Assembly: GCF_018687555.1 (NCBI RefSeq) | Contig: NZ_CP061296.1 | Coordinates: 1,503,983-1,567,982, forward strand | Reading direction: 5' to 3' | Length of the DNA stretch: 64,000 bases | From: Polynucleobacter sp. MWH-P3-07-1 | GTDB lineage: Bacteria > Pseudomonadota > Gammaproteobacteria > Burkholderiales > Burkholderiaceae | Part shown: positions 48,044 to 58,091 of the stretch, piece by piece | Layout of the letters: every line of letters begins with the position of its first letter | How positions within the stretch are numbered: the first letter of the stretch is position 1 | The notes under the pieces: model-generated | Databases searched by the model: none | What the model was told of the DNA's origin: nothing | Seen by the model: only the letters and a program-made list of their open reading frames with translations | Program-made: the position numbers and the translations under genes

Positions 48044-49528
48044 ATGAACCGATTCAATAAATCTGCCTTGCACTCTATTTGCCTACTCTGGCTGTTTGGC
48101 GCAATGAGCTGCCTAAGCTTAAATACCTTTGCCCAATCTGAGAATCCCGGCAATGGGGAGGCGGTATTTGAGATTCTGGCCTCAGAAATCGCTCTCCAGC
48201 GAGGTGAAGGGGGTATTGCCTACAACACCTATTTAGAGCTAGCTCGCCGCTATCAAGATCCAAGATTAGCCCAAAGAGCAATGGAGATCGCGATTAATGC
48301 GGGGGCTCCAGATCTAGCGCTACAGGCTGCGCAAGCTTGGCAAGGTTTGGCGCCGACCCAGACCAAGCCCAAAGAGGTCGTTGTCACCCTGCTGATTCTG
48401 AATCAACGTTGGTCAGAAGCAGTTCAGCCAACCATTGCCTTACTGAATCAAGAATCTTTAGCTGAACGTGAAAATACCCTACTTCAGATCCAAACCCTCA
48501 TTAGCAAAGCCTCGAATGAGTCCGATGCCCTGCATGCCTTTTATGAGATTGTCTCCGCCCTAAAACCAGCCCCAAAGAATCTGGGAATTCTGTATACCTA
48601 TGCAATGGCTGCCGAAAATGGCGGGCACACCGAAATCATGGAAAGGGTATTACGGCAGATCCTGGTTAAAAATCCCAATGATGCCAATGCGCTCAATGCC
48701 CTTGGTTATTCTCTAGCGGACCGGAACCAACAACTCAGCGAAGCATATAAGCTCATTTCAAAAGCGCATCATTTGTCACCAGATGATCCTTATATTTTGG
48801 ATAGTCTGGGTTGGGTGAATTTTCGACTAGGAAAAAATGCTCTCGCATTAGAGGAGCTCAAGCAAGCTTTTAATATGAAGCCGGAGGCAGACATCGCTGC
48901 CCATATTGGAGAAGTCCTCTGGATCATGAATCGCCATTCTGAGGCCGATGCGATTTGGTCTGAAGGACAAAAGCTGGATGCAAATAATGCGACCCTGAAA
49001 GAAACCATCAAGCGTTTTAAGCCCGATTGGTCATTAAGTGCACCGTCATCTCAAGGATCATGGGATGGTCGATTTTCAGTCAAAATTACAGGCATCACCG
49101 ATACCCAAAATCAAGGTGGATCAGGCGGCTTTACCTTAACGCAAGATGCTCAGAAAGATATCTTAGAAATTCGTAATCCCGTTGGCGGATCAATTGCAAA
49201 AATTACCATCACCCCCGGTGAAGCAAGTCTAGAAAGTAACGGTAAAACAGTTACCGCAGTAGATGCCGACACACTAGTGCAAAACACTTTAGGTCTGCCA
49301 CTGCCCGCCAGAGGCCTATCTAATTGGCTTAGAGGGGAAGTGCGCCCAGGCAGTAGCGCTAGCGTTGAGCGTAATAAGAGCGGTCAAGTCAGTCAAATTA
49401 TTCAAGATGGCTGGAACCTAAACTACACCTGGTCTAAATCAAATACCTTAGAAAAACTGAATCTGAGTCGCAACTCTAATATTGGCTCGATCGATATTCG
49501 CCTGGTATTCGATAAACCGAATGAGTGA
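48044..49528 (+). CDS. lolB: TPR-repeat protein fused to an outer-membrane lipoprotein-receptor (LolB) domain
   Basis: A 494-aa exported protein (residue numbers from the upstream GTG at 48038). A signal peptide (about 5-32) ends at 'NTFA|QSE'; a cysteine in 'GAMSC' could be a weak lipobox. Residues 38-330 are helical TPR-like, with clear repeats 'ALNALGYSLADRNQQLSEAY' and 'PYILDSLGWVNFRLGKNALA'. From 342 the sequence switches to LolB: 'SWDGRFSVKI', 'LEIRNPVGGSIAKITITPGE' and 'LGLPLPARGLSNWLRGEV', the last close to the E. coli LolB pattern. LolB receives lipoproteins from LolA at the outer membrane and is normally a separate lipoprotein. ispE overlaps by 8 bp. Confidence 0.85.
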   Translation: MNRFNKSALHSICLLWLFGAMSCLSLNTFAQSENPGNGEAVFEILASEIALQRGEGGIAYNTYLELARRYQDPRLAQRAMEIAINAGAPDLALQAAQAWQGLAPTQTKPKEVVVTLLILNQRWSEAVQPTIALLNQESLAERENTLLQIQTLISKASNESDALHAFYEIVSALKPAPKNLGILYTYAMAAENGGHTEIMERVLRQILVKNPNDANALNALGYSLADRNQQLSEAYKLISKAHHLSPDDPYILDSLGWVNFRLGKNALALEELKQAFNMKPEADIAAHIGEVLWIMNRHSEADAIWSEGQKLDANNATLKETIKRFKPDWSLSAPSSQGSWDGRFSVKITGITDTQNQGGSGGFTLTQDAQKDILEIRNPVGGSIAKITITPGEASLESNGKTVTAVDADTLVQNTLGLPLPARGLSNWLRGEVRPGSSASVERNKSGQVSQIIQDGWNLNYTWSKSNTLEKLNLSRNSNIGSIDIRLVFDKPNE

Positions 49529-50405
49529 TTTTTTAGAGCTTCAGTCACCCGCTAAGCTCAATCTCTTCTTACACATTATTGGTCGTCGCAGTGATGGTTA
49601 TCATTTGTTGCAATCTGTTTTTCAACTAATTGATTGGTACGACACCATTCAACTGCAATCGATTCCTGAGAATACGATTCGCCGCGTTAACCCTCTGCCC
49701 AACATCCCCCCCGCACAAGATCTCGTGGTTCGTGCAGCCCAACTGCTAAAAGATACCTATCAAGTCAAGCACGGTGTGGAAATTACACTGGATAAACGCA
49801 TTCCGATGGGCGCCGGACTCGGCGGTGGCTCATCGAATGCAGCTACTGTTTTAATCGGTTTGAACCACCTATGGAAACTCAAACTCGATCTCACCACGCT
49901 ATCTAAATTAGGCCTGCAATTGGGAGCAGATGTTCCGTTTTTTCTCTTTGGCCAAAATGCTTTTGTAGAAGGCATTGGCGAACAGCTCCAGGCCATTCAT
50001 CTCGAGTCCGAGCGCTTCTTGGTCATTTTTCCGGGGCAAAGTATCGCTACCGCAGGCATTTTCCAAGACCCTCAATTGACCAGAAATCACGCTGCGATTA
50101 CAATAGATGGCTTATTTGCATCGCCAGTAGGCTATAGCAGCAGCCAATTTGGCAATGACTGTGAATCCGTAGCGATGCGAATCTGTCCTGAAGTGAAGCA
50201 AGCTTTGGCTTGGATTGCGGCGAATGTGCCAGGTTCCGCACCGCGGATGTCCGGCTCTGGAAGCAGCGTGTTTACTGTCTTACATCAAGATCAGAAAGCC
50301 GCCGATCTAGAAAATCGCCTACAAAATCTTCCATCAGGGTGGGTGGGTCGAATTGTTGAGGGCTTAAATAAAAATCCCGCTTACAATTTGATTTCTTTGG
50401 AGTAG
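49521..50405 (+). CDS. ispE: 4-diphosphocytidyl-2-C-methyl-D-erythritol kinase
   Basis: A 294-aa GHMP kinase of the MEP isoprenoid pathway. The N-terminal 'SPAKLNLFLHIIGRRSDGYH' carries the catalytic Lys, and the GHMP P-loop is 'PMGAGLGGGSSNAATVL' (about 96-112). The C-terminal 'ARMSGSGSSVF'-type motif appears as 'PRMSGSGSSVFTVL'. The ATG at 49521 overlaps the stop region of the LolB fusion by 8 bp (ATGAGTGA), so the lolB-ispE link is translational. tRNA-Gln follows after 4 bp. Confidence 0.96.
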   Translation: MSDFLELQSPAKLNLFLHIIGRRSDGYHLLQSVFQLIDWYDTIQLQSIPENTIRRVNPLPNIPPAQDLVVRAAQLLKDTYQVKHGVEITLDKRIPMGAGLGGGSSNAATVLIGLNHLWKLKLDLTTLSKLGLQLGADVPFFLFGQNAFVEGIGEQLQAIHLESERFLVIFPGQSIATAGIFQDPQLTRNHAAITIDGLFASPVGYSSSQFGNDCESVAMRICPEVKQALAWIAANVPGSAPRMSGSGSSVFTVLHQDQKAADLENRLQNLPSGWVGRIVEGLNKNPAYNLISLE

Positions 50406-50409
50406 CTGT

Positions 50410-50486
50410 AGGGGAATCGCCAAGCTGGTTAAGGCACTGGATTTTGATTCCAGCATGCGAAGGTTCGAATCCTTCTTCCCCTGCCA
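50410..50486 (+). tRNA. tRNA-Gln (anticodon UUG)
   Basis: A 77-nt cloverleaf. The acceptor stem AGGGGAA (50410-50416) pairs with TTCCCCT; the anticodon stem CTGGA/TCCAG encloses TTTTGAT with anticodon TTG; the T-arm is GAAGG-TTCGAAT-CCTTC; CCA is encoded at 50484-50486. It is embedded between ispE and prs, a position conserved in Burkholderiales. Confidence 0.98.
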
Positions 50487-50548
50487 AATTCTGTAGAAAT
50501 ACTAAAAAGATATCTGATAGATTCTTCAACCCTTAACTGTAAAGCCCA

Positions 50549-50554
50549 TATACG
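50549..50554 (+). promoter_or_regulatory. Weak -10-like element (TATACG) close to prs ATG
   Basis: TATACG ends five bases before the prs ATG (50560). Weaker than the TANNNT set because the last T is missing. prs also lacks a Shine-Dalgarno, so either a near-leaderless start or read-through from ispE/tRNA is possible. Confidence 0.25.
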
Positions 50555-50559
50555 CCCAT

Positions 50560-51516
50560 ATGAATGCTGACCATCTGACCCTTTTTACCGGCAATGCGAA
50601 TCCCACCTTGGCGCATGCGGTTGCCAAAGAGCTCAACCTACAGATGGGCAAAGCCTTTGTTGGGCGGTTTTCAGATGGTGAAATTCAGGTAGAAATTCAA
50701 GAGAATGTCCGGGGTAAAAACGTTGTTGTAATCCAGTCAACTTGCGCCCCTACCAACGACAATTTGATGGAGCTCATGATCATGATTGATGCTCTAAAGC
50801 GAGCATCTGCGGGTCGTATAACCGCAGTGATCCCTTACTTCGGTTATGCCAGACAGGATCGTCGGCCCCGCTCTGCACGGGTAGCCATTTCCGCTCGTAT
50901 CGTTGCCAATATGTTGCAGTCCGTTGCCGGAATTGAACGCGTCTTAACCATGGATCTCCACGCCGATCAGATCCAAGGTTTCTTTGATATTCCCGTTGAC
51001 AATATTTACGCCTCCCCCGTTTTGCTTGCTGACTTGCAGGCCCAAAAGACTCAAAAAGAGTTAATCATCGTCTCCCCTGATATTGGCGGCGTGGTTCGCG
51101 CCCGCGCGATGGCCAAACAATTAGGCACAGATTTAGCAATTATTGATAAACGCCGCCCCAAGGCCAATGTATCTGAAGTGATGCATTTAATTGGTGAAGT
51201 AGAAGGTCGCCATTGCGTCATCATGGATGACATCATTGATACCGGCGGCACTTTATGCAAGGCTGCTGAGGCACTTAAAGATCGAGGCGCTAAGGGTGTA
51301 ACGGCGTACTGTACCCATGCCGTACTTTCAGGTGGTGCTGTAGCCAGAATCGCTGCCTCTGAGCTTGATGAGCTCGTTGTGACGGATACCATCCCACTGA
51401 GTGCGGAAGCCTTAAAAGTGAGCAAAATACGCCCATTGAGCGTAGCGCCCATCCTTGCTGAGACCCTGTCTCGAATCAGCAAAGGCGATTCAGTGATGTC
51501 CCTATTTGCTGAATAA
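50560..51516 (+). CDS. prs: Ribose-phosphate pyrophosphokinase
   Basis: A 318-aa class I PRPP synthetase, supplying PRPP for purines, pyrimidines, His, Trp and NAD. Motifs: '[17 protein letters not shown]' at the start, '[17 protein letters not shown]', the flexible-loop '[16 protein letters not shown]', '[17 protein letters not shown]' and the PRPP-binding '[17 protein letters not shown]' (about 221-237). A terminator follows directly. Confidence 0.98.
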   Translation: MNADHLTLFTGNANPTLAHAVAKELNLQMGKAFVGRFSDGEIQVEIQENVRGKNVVVIQSTCAPTNDNLMELMIMIDALKRASAGRITAVIPYFGYARQDRRPRSARVAISARIVANMLQSVAGIERVLTMDLHADQIQGFFDIPVDNIYASPVLLADLQAQKTQKELIIVSPDIGGVVRARAMAKQLGTDLAIIDKRRPKANVSEVMHLIGEVEGRHCVIMDDIIDTGGTLCKAAEALKDRGAKGVTAYCTHAVLSGGAVARIAASELDELVVTDTIPLSAEALKVSKIRPLSVAPILAETLSRISKGDSVMSLFAE

Positions 51517-51520
51517 TCCC

Positions 51521-51552
51521 AAAAAAGGGGTTTGGAGCCCCTTTTTCAGATT
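51521..51552 (+). terminator. Rho-independent terminator after prs
   Basis: AAAAAGGGG (51522-51530) pairs with CCCCTTTTT (51538-51546) around a 7-nt loop; the T-run continues shortly after. It lies 4 bp past the prs stop and separates prs from rplY. Confidence 0.85.
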
Positions 51553-51590
51553 TTTTGGCCCTTTCGCAGTCAAAACCCCTGTTCCCACGC

Positions 51591-51596
51591 TATAAT
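51591..51596 (+). promoter_or_regulatory. Putative rplY -10 element (TATAAT)
   Basis: A perfect TATAAT 57 bp before the rplY start, placed after the prs terminator. The -35 position holds only AGTCAA. The leader would be about 50 nt, with a GGGAG Shine-Dalgarno. Confidence 0.6.
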
Positions 51597-51653
51597 CGAA
51601 GGCTTTTCTGTTTGGTCGCGAACGGAAATTAACCTTAATTTGGGAGTTCAAAT

Positions 51654-52304
51654 ATGAAAGTAGTCGCTTTTGAAAGAAGCGTACAGGGAACGGGTGCGAG
51701 CCGCCGCCTGCGCAACTCCGGTAAAACTCCGGGAATCATTTATGGCAGCAAAGATCCAGCAGTAGCTATTGAGCTGGATCACAATGCCCTTTTCCACGCT
51801 CTCCGCAAGGAAGCTTTTCACTCATCCATTCTCGATCTCGAGATTGATGGCAAGGCACAAAAAGTCTTGTTACGTGATTACCAGATGCATCCATTTAAAC
51901 CGCTGGTTTTGCATATTGACTTTCAGCGTGTTTCTGCAAGTGAAAAGGTTCATATGCGCATTCCATTGCACTTCACCCATGCTGATGAATCTGCAGCCGT
52001 GAAATTGCAAGGTGCGATTATTAGCCACATTGCCAACGAGTTGGAAATCTCTTGCTTGCCTGCAGATTTGCCTGAATTCATTGAAGTGAACTTGGCTAAT
52101 ATCGAAGTTGGTCATGCAATTCACGCTAAGGATCTCACTTTGCCTAAAGGTGTTTCCTTGGTATTGCATGTTGAGCAAGAAAATCCTGTTTTGGTTAATG
52201 CTCGCGTCCCAACGGTTAAAGCCGCAGATACCGAAGAGACTCCTGCTGCTGCTCCAGCGGCCGCTGCTCCTGCGGATGCCTCTAAGGAAAAGGATAAGGC
52301 TTAA
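51654..52304 (+). CDS. rplY: 50S ribosomal protein L25/general stress protein Ctc
   Basis: A 216-aa 5S rRNA-binding protein of the two-domain CTC type. The L25 domain (1-95) contains '[20 protein letters not shown]', and the C-terminal beta domain (about 100-190) includes '[20 protein letters not shown]' and '[20 protein letters not shown]'. The tail is Ala/Pro/Glu-rich. Longer than E. coli L25 (94 aa), as usual outside enterics. It has its own promoter and terminator. Confidence 0.97.
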   Translation: MKVVAFERSVQGTGASRRLRNSGKTPGIIYGSKDPAVAIELDHNALFHALRKEAFHSSILDLEIDGKAQKVLLRDYQMHPFKPLVLHIDFQRVSASEKVHMRIPLHFTHADESAAVKLQGAIISHIANELEISCLPADLPEFIEVNLANIEVGHAIHAKDLTLPKGVSLVLHVEQENPVLVNARVPTVKAADTEETPAAAPAAAAPADASKEKDKA

Positions 52305-52333
52305 TCCCTTTAAGCAACCTATCTTTGTATTAC

Positions 52334-52366
52334 AGAAGACCCGCTTGCACGCGGGTTTTCTTTTTT
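52334..52366 (+). terminator. Rho-independent terminator after rplY
   Basis: AGAAGACCCGC (52334-52344) pairs with GCGGGTTTTCT (52351-52361; one G-U) around a 6-nt loop, followed by a T-run. It lies 30 bp after the rplY stop and 25 bp before pth. Confidence 0.88.
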
Positions 52367-52379
52367 GTACAAATGCTTT

Positions 52380-52385
52380 TATGCT
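52380..52385 (+). promoter_or_regulatory. Putative -10 element (TATGCT) six bases before pth ATG
   Basis: TATGCT, CACACT, ATG at 52392, right behind the rplY terminator. Because the terminator leaves only 25 bp, a leaderless promoter is the simplest way to express pth. Confidence 0.5.
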
Positions 52386-52391
52386 CACACT

Positions 52392-53245
<854 letters not shown>

Positions 53246-53260
53246 TCAGATTGCCTTTGG

Positions 53261-53752
53261 CTATTTCAATTTATTTGCTGCTGTTTTTTGTATCAGCCAT
53301 TTTTCAACTGACGGAAAGACAAACTTGCTGACATCACCACCCATCAAGGCAATTTCTCGTACGAAAGTCCCTGAGATAAATTGATATTGATCTGATGGGG
53401 TTAAGAAGAGGGTTTCAACATCAGGCAGTAAATAGCGATTCATGCCTGCCATCTGAAATTCATACTCAAAGTCAGAGACCGCCCGAAGGCCGCGTACGAT
53501 GACCCGCGCATGATGCTCACGCGCAAAATCTTTTAGCAAACCAGTAAAGCCCACAATTTTGACATTGGTGTAATGGCCCAATACCTCTTTGGCGATCTCA
53601 ATGCGCTCATCCAGATTGAAAAAGGGGTGCTTGCTCCGACTATCGGCAACGCCCACAATCACTTCTGAAAAAATACTTGAGGCACGTCTTACCAAATCTT
53701 CATGACCGCGAGTGAAGGGGTCAAAGGTTCCTGGATATACAGCGACAGTCAT
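53261..53752 (-). CDS. coaD: Phosphopantetheine adenylyltransferase
   Basis: A 163-aa nucleotidyltransferase making dephospho-CoA. The N-terminal '[20 protein letters not shown]' contains the TxGH-like active site (RGH near residues 16-18). '[20 protein letters not shown]' binds phosphopantetheine and '[20 protein letters not shown]' ATP. It has a TTAGGAGAG Shine-Dalgarno. rsmD is 35 bp upstream, the usual rsmD-coaD pairing. Confidence 0.98.
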   Translation of the reverse strand: MTVAVYPGTFDPFTRGHEDLVRRASSIFSEVIVGVADSRSKHPFFNLDERIEIAKEVLGHYTNVKIVGFTGLLKDFAREHHARVIVRGLRAVSDFEYEFQMAGMNRYLLPDVETLFLTPSDQYQFISGTFVREIALMGGDVSKFVFPSVEKWLIQKTAANKLK

Positions 53753-53787
53753 TTACTCTCCTAAGGCTAAATCTATCTATGAAGAGT

Positions 53788-54405
53788 TTAGTCGCTTCTG
53801 CCAATAAATAGACAGGCTTTTACCTGTCCAGCCTCTAAGTACTTTCCACAATCCCAGGCCGGCAATAGGTTTTTGATTTCCTCAAGGGATCGACTTGCTG
53901 GAAATTCAACATAAATACAGCCTCCAGAGCTTGGGCTACAGACCCGGGAGGACTCGCTTAGGGCCTGATTGAATAGGCCCTCATCTTGAAAGGGTGGGTC
54001 AATAAAGATCAGATCAAAGGATTGATCGGCTTGACGTTTTAAAAACTCTAGGCCATCTTGCTGGTCAATCTGAACTACTCCGGCTACCGGTGAAGATTGG
54101 AGAGCAGTCAAGTTGCTTGTCAGTGCCAAATAGGCTTTTTTATTTTTCTCCAACAACTGAACGCTTGCCGCGCCACGAGAGGCAGCCTCAAATCCTAAAA
54201 CACCAGTACCTGCGAAGACATCCAAACATCGTAAACCAGAAAGATCTTGCCCCAGCCAATTAAAGAGTGTCTCTCGAATACGATCAGTAGTAGGCCTGAG
54301 ATCTGGCAAATCTATCACGTCAAGCAAACGACTCCGCCAAACTCCGCCAATAATACGAATTCTCTTCGGCAATTCGGCTGACTGCTTAGGCGCACTTTTG
54401 GACAT
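53788..54405 (-). CDS. rsmD: 16S rRNA (guanine(966)-N(2))-methyltransferase
   Basis: A 205-aa SAM methyltransferase modifying G966 of 16S rRNA. 'IRIIGGVWRSRLLDV' and 'LRPTTDRIRETLFNWL' form the start; SAM motif I is 'CLDVFAGTGVLGFEAASRGA' (about 60-79), and the catalytic N4/N6-type motif is 'FDLIFIDPPFQDEG'. It begins 2 bp after the second M16 gene, so it is cotranscribed with both peptidase genes. Confidence 0.96.
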   Translation of the reverse strand: MSKSAPKQSAELPKRIRIIGGVWRSRLLDVIDLPDLRPTTDRIRETLFNWLGQDLSGLRCLDVFAGTGVLGFEAASRGAASVQLLEKNKKAYLALTSNLTALQSSPVAGVVQIDQQDGLEFLKRQADQSFDLIFIDPPFQDEGLFNQALSESSRVCSPSSGGCIYVEFPASRSLEEIKNLLPAWDCGKYLEAGQVKACLFIGRSD

Positions 54406-54407
54406 CG

Positions 54408-55745
54408 TTATTGCTTAGCGCCTAAAACGACAATTTTCATTCTATCCATCGCGAGATATTTTTGGAATGCAGTTTCAATTTGATCCCTCGTTACGGCATT
54501 TACTTGCTCAGTCCAAGTATCTAAGGTATTTAGGGGTAAGCCATTCCAAGCAATCGATGACACGTTATCAAGTAATTTACGATTGTTATCAATCCGCAAA
54601 GGAAATCCATTTGCTAAATTTGCTTTAGCGGCATCAAGTTCAGACTGTGTCGGACCCTTTGCAATAAATTGCGCAATGGTTTCTGTCATCACATCGAGAG
54701 CCATGCTGGCTTGATCGTTTTTTGTTTGTAAGCCCGCCTGAAAAATACCATTATCTTGACCTGGTGCAAAATAACTAAAGGCGCTATAAGCAAGTCCGCG
54801 CTTCTCACGAACTTCATTCATCAAGCGAGAAACAAATCCACCGCCGCCCAAAGCGTAGTTCCCTACCATCAAGGGAAAGTAGTCAGGATTATTTCGCGCG
54901 ATTGCCGTCATACCCATAGCGATATGGGCTTGCTGGGAATCAAACGGAATTTGTATCTCACGGTCTGCAGTGCTTTCAATTGGTGAGCGGAATAATTCTG
55001 GAAGTGGAGGGATTGCCGATCCTGTCGCAGGCAAATCTTTGACAAGGGTTTGCATCATTTCCTGAGCCTCAGCCCTGCTGATATCGCCAACCATACTCAC
55101 AATCACGCGATCACTTCGATAAAACTGCTGGTGAAATTGCTTCAATTCAGATGCAGTCAAGGCCGCAATGCTTTTGACTGTCATGGCATTGCCTAAGGGG
55201 TAATCTCCGTAAACTGCTTTTTTGAAACGTCGTTCCAAAACAAAATCAGGTTTAGTTTCTGCCTCTAGCAAGCCCGCACTGATTCTCTGCTTCTCGCGAT
55301 TGAGGACTGCGGGCTCATAACTTGGATTACTTAAAATTTGTCTCGCGAGCCCTACTGCACGATCCCGAATATCAGATCTACTCAGGCAACGAATCCGAAT
55401 CAAAGCCCGCTCACCTGTCACCCCCACGCTGAGATCTGCACCAAGATCGGCGACTTGATCAGCAATCTGATCTTCTGTTAGAGCACCCTTTGATGATCGA
55501 ATACCCTTGTTCAATAAGGCCCCAGTCAGACTAGCTAAACCACTTTTTGCGCTTGGGTCATACCGACTTCCAGCATCGATACTGATTTCAATATCCAGCA
55601 TCGGCAAAGTTTTGGTCTGCACCAAATATCCCTTGGCCCCATGGAAAGAATCTAATTGTTCGATAGGTAAGGCTGCCTGCACACTACTGATCAACGCTAG
55701 CGCCATAAGCGCACTCAAAATCAGCGGCTTGAAATCAGTTTTCAT
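54408..55745 (-). CDS. M16 family peptidase-like subunit lacking the HxxEH motif
   Basis: A 445-aa exported M16 (insulinase-like) protein. A signal peptide (about 1-25) ends at 'SVQA'. The zinc-binding HxxEH is replaced where expected ('KSGLASLTGALLNKG'), but the substrate-binding Arg/Tyr region 'MNEVREKRGLAYSAFSYFAPG' is kept. This is the pattern of the non-catalytic partner in two-subunit M16B peptidases. It overlaps the catalytic gene by 4 bp. Periplasmic peptide or protein degradation is the likely role. Confidence 0.92.
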   Translation of the reverse strand: MKTDFKPLILSALMALALISSVQAALPIEQLDSFHGAKGYLVQTKTLPMLDIEISIDAGSRYDPSAKSGLASLTGALLNKGIRSSKGALTEDQIADQVADLGADLSVGVTGERALIRIRCLSRSDIRDRAVGLARQILSNPSYEPAVLNREKQRISAGLLEAETKPDFVLERRFKKAVYGDYPLGNAMTVKSIAALTASELKQFHQQFYRSDRVIVSMVGDISRAEAQEMMQTLVKDLPATGSAIPPLPELFRSPIESTADREIQIPFDSQQAHIAMGMTAIARNNPDYFPLMVGNYALGGGGFVSRLMNEVREKRGLAYSAFSYFAPGQDNGIFQAGLQTKNDQASMALDVMTETIAQFIAKGPTQSELDAAKANLANGFPLRIDNNRKLLDNVSSIAWNGLPLNTLDTWTEQVNAVTRDQIETAFQKYLAMDRMKIVVLGAKQ

Positions 55746-57112
55746 TTCTGTGCCTCCGCCTTGGTTGATTGACGTGCTTGGGGATCCAGAATTGCGATTG
55801 TCAAGGTAGTGTCAACCAAGTATTTTTTAGCAACAGCCTGAACTTGCGCTGGAGTAATTTTTTGCATACGCTCTAAGACGGTATCCAAATCTTTCCAGGA
55901 AAATCCTGCCATCTCGAAACCACCAATCTCCATGGCTTGGCCAAAAATCGAATCTCTTTTATAAACTTGATTGGATAGCAAGCGGATTTGAATACGCTTT
56001 AACTCTGAATCCAATACGCCCTTATCCGCAACTTCTGCTAGCGTCTTACGAATTCCTGCCTCGGCCTGAGCAACGGTTTTCCCCTTTGCCAAATCTACGC
56101 CCACAATAAACAGCGCTGGTCCACGAGAAATCATGTCGTATTGAGCATCAACGTTATCCGCTAGACGCTCTTGCTTTACTAATGTGCGATTCAGTCGAGC
56201 ATTGTCATAGCCATCCAGCACTGCAGCCAATAACTCTAAGGCATAAGGCTCGTCATTATTAATGCCATCGGGCTGTAAGCGCGGAACCTTCCATACCATC
56301 ACTAATTGAGCTCCATCTGCTGGCGCTTTGACATGAACCTGCTTCACCCCTTTTTGCTCAGGCTCAATCTGGGGTTTACGAACCGGTAATGCATGAGCCT
56401 GTATACCGCCATAATATTTTTCTACCAGTCGGTAGGTCTTTTCAGGGTCGACATCTCCACTGATCACAACGGTTGCATTATTCGGTGCATACCAATATTG
56501 ATACCACTGGCGTGCATCGCTTGCCTTCATATTGATTAGATCATTCATCCACCCGATTACTGGATGACGATAGGGGGAGCTCATGAAGGCAGTCGCCATC
56601 AATGATTCATTTAACAGGCTATCGGGATTATCTTCAGTCCGCAGACGTCTCTCTTCCATGACTACCTGAATCTCTTTTGCAAATTCGGCATCATCAAAAT
56701 TGAGATGGACCATTCGATCAGCCTCTAATTCCATAACTTTATTTAGCTTAGTTTTTTCAACTTGCTGAAAGAAAGCGGTGTAGTCGCGGGTAGTAAACGC
56801 GTTTTCACGCCCTCCCTCTGCAGCAACTAGACGAGAAAATTCTCCGGCCTTAACCTTATCGGTGCCCTTAAACATCATGTGCTCCAAGACATGGGCAACC
56901 CCGGTTGTGCCATTGAATTCATCCATGGAGCCCGCACGATACCAAACCATGTGTGCCACGGTGGGAGCTCGATGATCCTCTCTAATAATCAACTTCAGGC
57001 CATTGCTCAGAAAATACTCATGAGTGTCATTGGAAGATTGGGGAGAGGCCCCCAATGCGAATGGGCTGGTGAATAAGAATCCAAAGAATAGGAGCTGAAG
57101 ATAGTGCCGCAT
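55742..57112 (-). CDS. M16 family zinc peptidase, catalytic subunit
   Basis: A 456-aa exported peptidase with a signal peptide (about 1-21, 'FALGA'). The inverted zinc motif HxxEH is His74-Glu77-His78 in 'VAHVLEHMMFKGT', and the third ligand Glu is in 'KVMELEADRMVHLNF'. The C-terminal M16 half follows (about 185-440). With the HxxEH-lacking gene next to it, it forms a typical bacterial M16B heterodimer. It is 60 bp from the divergent ftsY. Confidence 0.94.
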   Translation of the reverse strand: MRHYLQLLFFGFLFTSPFALGASPQSSNDTHEYFLSNGLKLIIREDHRAPTVAHMVWYRAGSMDEFNGTTGVAHVLEHMMFKGTDKVKAGEFSRLVAAEGGRENAFTTRDYTAFFQQVEKTKLNKVMELEADRMVHLNFDDAEFAKEIQVVMEERRLRTEDNPDSLLNESLMATAFMSSPYRHPVIGWMNDLINMKASDARQWYQYWYAPNNATVVISGDVDPEKTYRLVEKYYGGIQAHALPVRKPQIEPEQKGVKQVHVKAPADGAQLVMVWKVPRLQPDGINNDEPYALELLAAVLDGYDNARLNRTLVKQERLADNVDAQYDMISRGPALFIVGVDLAKGKTVAQAEAGIRKTLAEVADKGVLDSELKRIQIRLLSNQVYKRDSIFGQAMEIGGFEMAGFSWKDLDTVLERMQKITPAQVQAVAKKYLVDTTLTIAILDPQARQSTKAEAQK

Positions 57113-57172
57113 CTGGGTTTGCCTTGTTCTCAGATTAAATTGATAAGATGCAAGTTTTGGATTGTATCGATA

Positions 57173-58063
57173 ATGCTCGGCCTACGTAAAACCCTCGGAT
57201 CGCTTTTTAAATCAAGCCGGATTGATGAAGCTTGGTTTGATACTCTGGAAGAGTCCTTGATTCAGAGCGATGTGGGCATGCCAACCTGTATGCAATTGAT
57301 GGCCAGCTTACGTCAAGCCGCCAAATCAGAAAAAGTCCAAGACTCAGAAACCCTACAAGCATTATTGATTCAAGAGCTTACTAAGCTATTACAGCCATTG
57401 GAGGCTCACCCTAACCCAATCTTTGAGCATCAAAACCATCATCATCCTGAAATCTGGCTGATTGTTGGCGTCAATGGCGCAGGTAAAACCACCACCATTG
57501 GTAAGCTCTGTAAACAATTTCAGTCACAGGGCAAATCGATTCTCTTAGCTGCTGGCGACACCTTCCGTGCAGCTGCCCGCAATCAACTCTTGGAGTGGGG
57601 ACAGCGTAATCAGGTCGATGTCATTGCCCAAGAAAGTGGCGATGCTGCGGCTGTGGCGCACGATGCTATTCATGCTGCAATCTCGCGCAAGACCGATATC
57701 TTGATCATTGACACTGCGGGTAGACTAGCCACACAAGACCATTTGATGGAAGAGTTGAAGAAAGTAAAACGCGTCATTGCTAAGGCCCTCCCAGGAGCGC
57801 CTCATCACACACTCTTGATCTTGGATGGCAATACTGGTCAGAATGGTTTAAATCAAGTCAGGGCCTTTCATGACGCTCTAGGGCTCACCGGCCTGATTGT
57901 TAGCAAACTCGATGGAACTGCCAAAGGCGGGGTCATTTGCGCCCTTGCTCACACCTTTGAAAGCGGCTCCAAACCAGTAGTTCTCGGGCTGGGCAAAGGC
58001 GAGGGAATTGAGGATCTAATCCCCTTTACTGCCTCTCAATATTCAGCAGAATTATTCAATTAA
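57173..58063 (+). CDS. ftsY: Signal recognition particle receptor FtsY
   Basis: A 296-aa SRP GTPase that docks ribosome-SRP complexes at the membrane. N domain about 1-85, G domain after that: G1 'GVNGAGKTTTIGKLCKQF', the I-box 'ILLAAGDTFRAAARNQLLEW', 'LIIDTAGRLATQDHLM' and 'VSKLDGTAKGG'. The acidic N-terminal A domain of E. coli FtsY is absent; the protein starts directly with the membrane-contacting helix 'MLGLRKTLGSLFK'. The ATG at 57173 is preferred to 57104, whose extra residues show no family similarity. Confidence 0.97.
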   Translation: MLGLRKTLGSLFKSSRIDEAWFDTLEESLIQSDVGMPTCMQLMASLRQAAKSEKVQDSETLQALLIQELTKLLQPLEAHPNPIFEHQNHHHPEIWLIVGVNGAGKTTTIGKLCKQFQSQGKSILLAAGDTFRAAARNQLLEWGQRNQVDVIAQESGDAAAVAHDAIHAAISRKTDILIIDTAGRLATQDHLMEELKKVKRVIAKALPGAPHHTLLILDGNTGQNGLNQVRAFHDALGLTGLIVSKLDGTAKGGVICALAHTFESGSKPVVLGLGKGEGIEDLIPFTASQYSAELFN

Positions 58064-58091
58064 ATCATCAGCTTACGTAAATAAAAATACA

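Noticed and set aside
50410..50486. tRNA-Gln as an integration site
   Set aside because: No integrase, no repeated tRNA 3' end and only core genes on both sides.
54408..57112. Two M16 genes as a recent duplication
   Set aside because: The catalytic/non-catalytic pair is a standard bacterial M16B heterodimer; the sequences are very different.
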